DNA of 46,358 nt from Gammaproteobacteria bacterium (GTDB lineage: Bacteria > Pseudomonadota > Gammaproteobacteria > Ga0077536), in the NCBI GenBank assembly GCA_009692265.1, contig SHZM01000021.1:1-46358 (forward strand), given 5' to 3'. Shown piece after piece: positions 46,222-46,358 of this stretch. Made by a program: the position numbers and the translations under genes. Under the pieces are notes generated by a model. The model ran no database searches. It worked only from the letters and a program-made list of their open reading frames with translations, and was not told where the DNA came from. How positions within the stretch are numbered: position 1 is the first letter of the stretch; every line of letters starts with the position of its first letter.

Positions 46222-46278
46222 TCCAATGGGGTATGAGTCTGAACAAAGGGCGTGAATCCAACGGAGTATGAGTCTGAA
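46222..46278 (+). repeat. Two 22-bp direct repeats
   Basis: Copies at 46222-46243 and 46257-46278 begin TCCAA and share the 13-mer GTATGAGTCTGAA; 20 of 22 positions match and the repeat period is 35 bases. They lie just upstream of the edge ORF. Such spaced repeats are seen at transposase-binding ends of insertion sequences, but no terminal inverted repeat can be confirmed inside the window. Confidence 0.6.
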
Positions 46279-46309
46279 GGGGTAGCTGGGTTCGGTCATG
46301 ATGCGAGGC

Positions 46310-46358
46310 ATGGTGATCGATATGAACGACAAACAATTAGTGACGCCGGCCCAGTTGC
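46310..46358 (+). CDS. Start of an ORF, possibly a transposase (partial)
   Basis: The frame reads MVIDMNDKQLVTPAQL and runs off the window. ATG 46298, 46301, 46310 and 46322 are all in frame. The MNDxQLxTxxQ style resembles the N-terminus of a DDE transposase/integrase family found in proteobacteria, and the nearby direct repeats fit. With only about 16 codons this remains a guess. Confidence 0.3.
   Translation, partial: MVIDMNDKQLVTPAQL

Overview
This window looks like chromosomal DNA of a moderately GC-rich gammaproteobacterium. The evidence is gene order and family: alaC-hom-thrC followed by an RpfE-type gene, recJ, prfB (with the classic programmed frameshift) and lysS; a divergent ppsR/ppsA pair; homodimeric-type aceE with aceF; argG; nadC/ampD; and lpxH-ppiB. 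mtdA and fchA face each other head to head, so tetrahydrofolate-linked one-carbon oxidation like that of methylotrophs is probably present. No tRNA, rRNA or CRISPR array was seen.

Left part (1-7840), catabolic and partly decayed. It holds a frameshifted MAPEG membrane protein, an MFS anion symporter, a deletion scar joining the first codons of a glutathione S-transferase gene to the last third of a short-chain dehydrogenase gene, then an intact two-component flavin monooxygenase. The reductase has a C-terminal MarR-like domain and the oxygenase is StyA-like. Converging on it is a minus-strand operon: methyltransferase, PaaK-like CoA ligase (one frameshift) and an intact glutathione S-transferase. 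The combination resembles glutathione-dependent styrene/isoprene epoxide routes, but that pathway assignment is inference.

Second part (7841-9847), an accessory island. It carries two inactivated toxin-antitoxin modules. The first lies between two 66-bp direct repeats (62/66 identical); its toxin is frameshifted and its antitoxin has a stop codon just before the helix-turn-helix. The second has lost the toxin 3' end and has a frameshifted antitoxin, yet keeps a clear promoter whose spacer is a perfect 9+9 bp palindrome.

Third part (9848-22339), mainly core metabolism: enoyl-CoA hydratase, aldo/keto reductase, TldD, then a long plus-strand run alaC-hom-thrC-rpfE-recJ-prfB-lysS for alanine and threonine synthesis, DNA repair and translation. 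A broken membrane-PAS-GGDEF-EAL gene (22343-24635) with degenerate motifs separates it from argG.

Fourth part (24822-46358). Minus-strand operon aceE-aceF-nudix-hydrolase (argG lies downstream on the same strand); a set of exported proteins interleaved with HAD phosphatases and a LOG-family protein; an exported homologue of 2-oxopent-4-enoate hydratase; ppsR/ppsA for the PEP-pyruvate switch; mtdA/fchA; nadC/ampD; lpxH and ppiB. The right edge holds a pair of 22-bp direct repeats and the start of what may be a transposase gene. Several genes carry single-base frameshifts. Some may be assembly errors, but the deletions and the nonsense codon cannot be explained by homopolymer error alone.
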